NCBI GenBank assembly: GCA_034437795.1
Contig: DAOTTI010000049.1
Span: forward strand, 1-25,320
DNA: 25,320 nucleotides
Source: DAOTTI01 sp034437795
GTDB lineage: Bacteria > Chloroflexota > UBA11872 > UBA12225
Direction: 5' to 3'
Below the pieces are notes generated by a model, which was not told the origin of the DNA, did no database searches, and saw nothing but the letters and a program-made list of their open reading frames with translations. The position numbers and the translations under genes are program-made. This document shows positions 23,591 to 25,320 of the stretch, one piece after another. Within the stretch, counting starts at the first letter, position 1. Every line of letters starts with the position of its first letter.

Positions 23591-23632
23591 CAAGTTCAAA
23601 GTTCAAGGTTCAAAGTGCAAGGTTCAAGGTGC
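23591..23632. repeat. TTCAAAGTTCAAGG short-period repeat
   Basis: Reverse-complement version of the repeat at 15415-15453, here in the 127-bp gap between the divergent ABC ATPase and DUF423 genes, immediately upstream of the ATPase start. It would be part of the ATPase gene's leader or promoter. Confidence 0.85.
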
Positions 23633-23708
23633 GACAGGGAGGAGGCTCCAAGTGGCAGGCTGGCTTCGAATGGGGAGCACAGGATGGTAACGTCCCTGGA
23701 CCAGAGAC

Positions 23709-24077
23709 ATGGACCGCCTCTTCTTGCTCCTCGGCTCCGTCGCCGCCCTCCTGGGCGTTCTGCTCGGCGCATTCGGCGCGCATGCGCTGCGTGACCGTTT
23801 GTCTCCGGAGATGCTCGCCATCTTCGAGACCGGCGTTCGTTACCACTTCTACCACGCGCTGGGGCTGCTGGGAGTAGCGTACGCTGCGGGGCGCTGGCCC
23901 GGCGCCGCCGTCGGCGCCGCCGGCTGGCTCTTCGTGGCGGGGATGGTGCTCTTCTCCGGCAGTCTGTACCTGCTGAGCGCCACCGGCCAGCGCTGGTTTG
24001 GCGCCATCACGCCCTTCGGCGGCGCCGCCTTCATTGCCGGCTGGGCCTTCCTGGCCTGGGGGATCTGGCGCGGGTGA
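23709..24077 (+). CDS. DUF423 (YgdD/YwdK-type) small membrane protein
   Basis: A 122-residue protein with four hydrophobic segments and the DUF423 pattern. Seen: LFLLLGSVAALLGVLLGAFGAHALRDRL at the N-terminus (the GAFGAHALR block is the family hallmark), then ETGVRYHFYHALGLLGV, LFVAGMVLFSGSLYLLSATGQ and AITPFGGAAFIAGWAFLAWG. These proteins sit in the cytoplasmic membrane and have no firmly known role. The length is normal for the family. The ATG lacks a strong ribosome binding site (only CCAGAGAC upstream). It is divergent from the ABC ATPase gene and followed by a long non-coding stretch. Confidence 0.93.
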   Translation: MDRLFLLLGSVAALLGVLLGAFGAHALRDRLSPEMLAIFETGVRYHFYHALGLLGVAYAAGRWPGAAVGAAGWLFVAGMVLFSGSLYLLSATGQRWFGAITPFGGAAFIAGWAFLAWGIWRG

Positions 24078-24525
24078 CGTCAGGCCCTCGCCTCGCGCGG
24101 GCCTGCTGCCCCTGGGCGTGGGCCCCAGGTATCGGGAGCGCCCCTGAGCGCCTGGTCGTCCGCCGTCGCGGGCGTTCTGAGAGAGCAGCCCCCGCGGAGC
24201 GCCCCTGAGTGCCTGGTCGTCCCAGGTCCGCGCGCGGCGCAGACCGCATCAGAAGCGTACGGGAGATCCACGGCCCGTAGCGGGTAGGCCCACCCGCTGC
24301 GGACCCGATGACGCCTCGCCAGGGCACGCGCGGTCGGAAACCCGGCAGGTGGAACCTGGCGCATATGAGCATCCGAAGTGATGCGCCCCGCGCGACACAT
24401 CCGGAAGGGGGCACGCATCCGTAGGCCAGTGCGGGGCGCCTGCTCCAGCCGCAGCTCGGTGCGCGCGGCGCCGGGCCGGCGGTGCCGGCAACCACGATCC
24501 CACTACTACTCACAGGAGGTTGGCT
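24078..24525 (+). other. 448-bp non-coding stretch with several potential RNA hairpins
   Basis: No supported gene. It contains a 27-bp direct repeat (24135-24161 and 24196-24222, one mismatch). A hairpin CGTAGCGGGT / ACCCGCTGCG lies at 24276-24301 with a 6-base loop. Another, CAGGT-GGA-ACCTG, lies at 24346-24358, and GCGCAT/ATGCGC arms are at 24359-24364 and 24381-24386. It ends with AGGAGG before the cupredoxin start. It could be a structured leader of that gene, but it matches no riboswitch class I recognise. Confidence 0.4.
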
Positions 24526-25086
24526 GTGAAACGCGGATGGTTCGGCTCTCTCAAGGCACTGACAGCGTTTTCCCTTTCAGGCATCTTCCTCGCAGGCGGC
24601 GCGGCGGTGGCGTTGGCCCAGGCACAGACGTTCGCCGTGCGTCTGGATAGCTTTGTCATCCTTGACGCCCCAGCGCAGGTGCGCGCCGGCTCGCCCATCA
24701 CCTTCAACATGGTCAACATCGATGGGCAGCGCCCGCACAATCTGGCCATCGACCTGGGCGGCGGCCGTATCCTCTCCCCGGACGTGCCGAACGTCCCTGC
24801 CGGCGGGCGCGGCACCGTCACCTTCGCCGCCCTACAGCCGGGCACCTATACGCTCTTCTGCCCCGTCGGCACCCACCGCCAGCAGGGGATGGAGACGCGC
24901 CTGACCGTGGTGGCGGCGGCCCCGGCGGCCCCGTCCGGCGCGCCGGTGCGCCTGCCGGCGACCGGTGATGCGGCCGGCATGGGCACGCTGGCCGCGCTGA
25001 GCCGTGTGGCGCTGCCCGCGGGCCTGGCCGCCCTCGGCCTGGCGGCGGGAGCGGCCGGCCTCTACCTCCGCCGCCGCGCGGCTTAG
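24526..25086 (+). CDS. Cell-surface cupredoxin with LPXTG sorting signal
   Basis: A 186-residue protein. The GTG at 24526 lies 6 bases after a perfect AGGAGG (24514-24519). A signal peptide (VKRGWFGSLKALTAF, hydrophobic core) likely ends after AVALA, about residue 31. The middle domain has cupredoxin copper ligands: His71 (RPHNL), then Cys112, His117 and Met122 in LFCPVGTHRQQGM, with LQPGTYTLFC before the Cys as in plastocyanins. After an Ala/Pro linker comes a C-terminal sorting signal: LPATG (143-147), a hydrophobic stretch of about 25 residues, and a positive tail, LYLRRRAA. Sortase would link it covalently to the cell surface. This points to a single-membrane (monoderm) cell. A strong terminator follows at 25256. 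Partner oxidase or reductase unknown, and no sortase gene is in the window. Confidence 0.88.
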   Translation: MKRGWFGSLKALTAFSLSGIFLAGGAAVALAQAQTFAVRLDSFVILDAPAQVRAGSPITFNMVNIDGQRPHNLAIDLGGGRILSPDVPNVPAGGRGTVTFAALQPGTYTLFCPVGTHRQQGMETRLTVVAAAPAAPSGAPVRLPATGDAAGMGTLAALSRVALPAGLAALGLAAGAAGLYLRRRAA

Positions 25087-25196
25087 TCTGGCCTCTTCAT
25101 GACTAGCGTGGACTCCCTTCTCCCTTGGGTAAGGGCTCCGCGCATGAATAGGCCGGGCTAGAGCGCCAGTCCAGAAGCGCCCGCGCGAGACGAAGG

Positions 25197-25230
25197 GGGC
25201 GGAGGACGAACGCGCCTCCGTCCTTCGCCC
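25197..25230 (+). other. Imperfect 12-bp hairpin downstream of the surface cupredoxin
   Basis: GGGCGGAGGACG (25197-25208) can pair with CGTCCTTCGCCC (25219-25230) with one G-U pair and a 10-base loop. There is no T tract. It precedes the real terminator and may protect the 3' end of the transcript. Confidence 0.4.
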
Positions 25231-25255
25231 CGCATCTTCCATCCGGCCTGCACCC

Positions 25256-25292
25256 GGGGCGGAAGACAGCTTCCGCCCCTTCCTTCTGTTTT
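25256..25292 (+). terminator. Intrinsic terminator after the surface cupredoxin gene
   Basis: GGGGCGGAA (25256-25264), loop GACAGC, TTCCGCCCC (25271-25279), then a T-rich run TTCCTTCTGTTTT (25280-25292). Perfect 9-bp stem on the plus strand, 170 bp after the cupredoxin stop codon. Confidence 0.8.
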
Positions 25293-25320
25293 GACGGGCC
25301 TTCGAGCCGCCGGCCACGGC

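Noticed and set aside
24078..24525. Known riboswitch or tRNA in the leader
   Set aside because: I looked for cobalamin, c-di-GMP, SAM and tRNA-like patterns and found no convincing match.

Overview
The window is a GC-rich (roughly 70%) bacterial chromosome segment with 17 protein-coding genes (one cut by the left edge) and no rRNA, tRNA, phage, IS or CRISPR locus that I can see. The best guess is a member of Chloroflexota (Thermomicrobia or a relative). The reasons are a short methionyl-tRNA synthetase without the C-terminal EMAP domain, an unfused type I QueF, an LPXTG-type surface cupredoxin, and many short-period intergenic repeat phrases (TTGAACTTTGAACC, GAGTAGCGAGTAGT, TTACGCATTACGCAT, GACGCGGAGACGCGG) of a kind I associate with that phylum. 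The assignment rests on style and is inference, not proof.

Layout. Positions 1-5262 carry a partial NlpC/P60-like hydrolase (-), queF (+), an APH-type kinase (-), a secreted cupredoxin (-) and metG (+), separated by repeat-rich spacers. Positions 5478-8121 carry a divergent pair: an SDR oxidoreductase (-) and a GT87-like membrane glycosyltransferase (+). Positions 8130-12506 are the most unusual part. A Clp-family double-ring AAA+ protein with a degenerate first ATPase ring (-) faces a short Clp-D2-like AAA+ protein without the Walker B glutamate (+). The latter overlaps by 8 bp an Fpg/Nei DNA glycosylase. Positions 12528-17069 carry a divergent PurM-like protein (-), a sugar-nucleotide epimerase (+) and a sulfatase (-). 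Positions 17115-20013 carry an operator-bearing divergent promoter region, a terminator-like hairpin, a DEAD-box RNA helicase (+) and a Gfo/Idh/MocA oxidoreductase (-) whose 3' end overlaps the helicase gene. Positions 20182-23581 hold an ABC-2 exporter pair and an SLC13-like permease, all on the minus strand. Positions 23709-25292 hold a DUF423 membrane protein, a 448-bp non-coding stretch, a sortase-type cupredoxin and its terminator.

Most genes are housekeeping or accessory singletons rather than one pathway. The sets that plausibly work together are the ABC ATPase with its permease (possibly co-transcribed with the SLC13-like permease), the overlapping AAA+/Fpg pair, and possibly the divergent Clp-like pair. 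Starts were chosen from family N-termini plus ribosome binding sites. Several differ from the longest open frame: metG GTG 3664, sulfatase TTG 17069, DEAD-box GTG 17292, cupredoxin GTG 24526.
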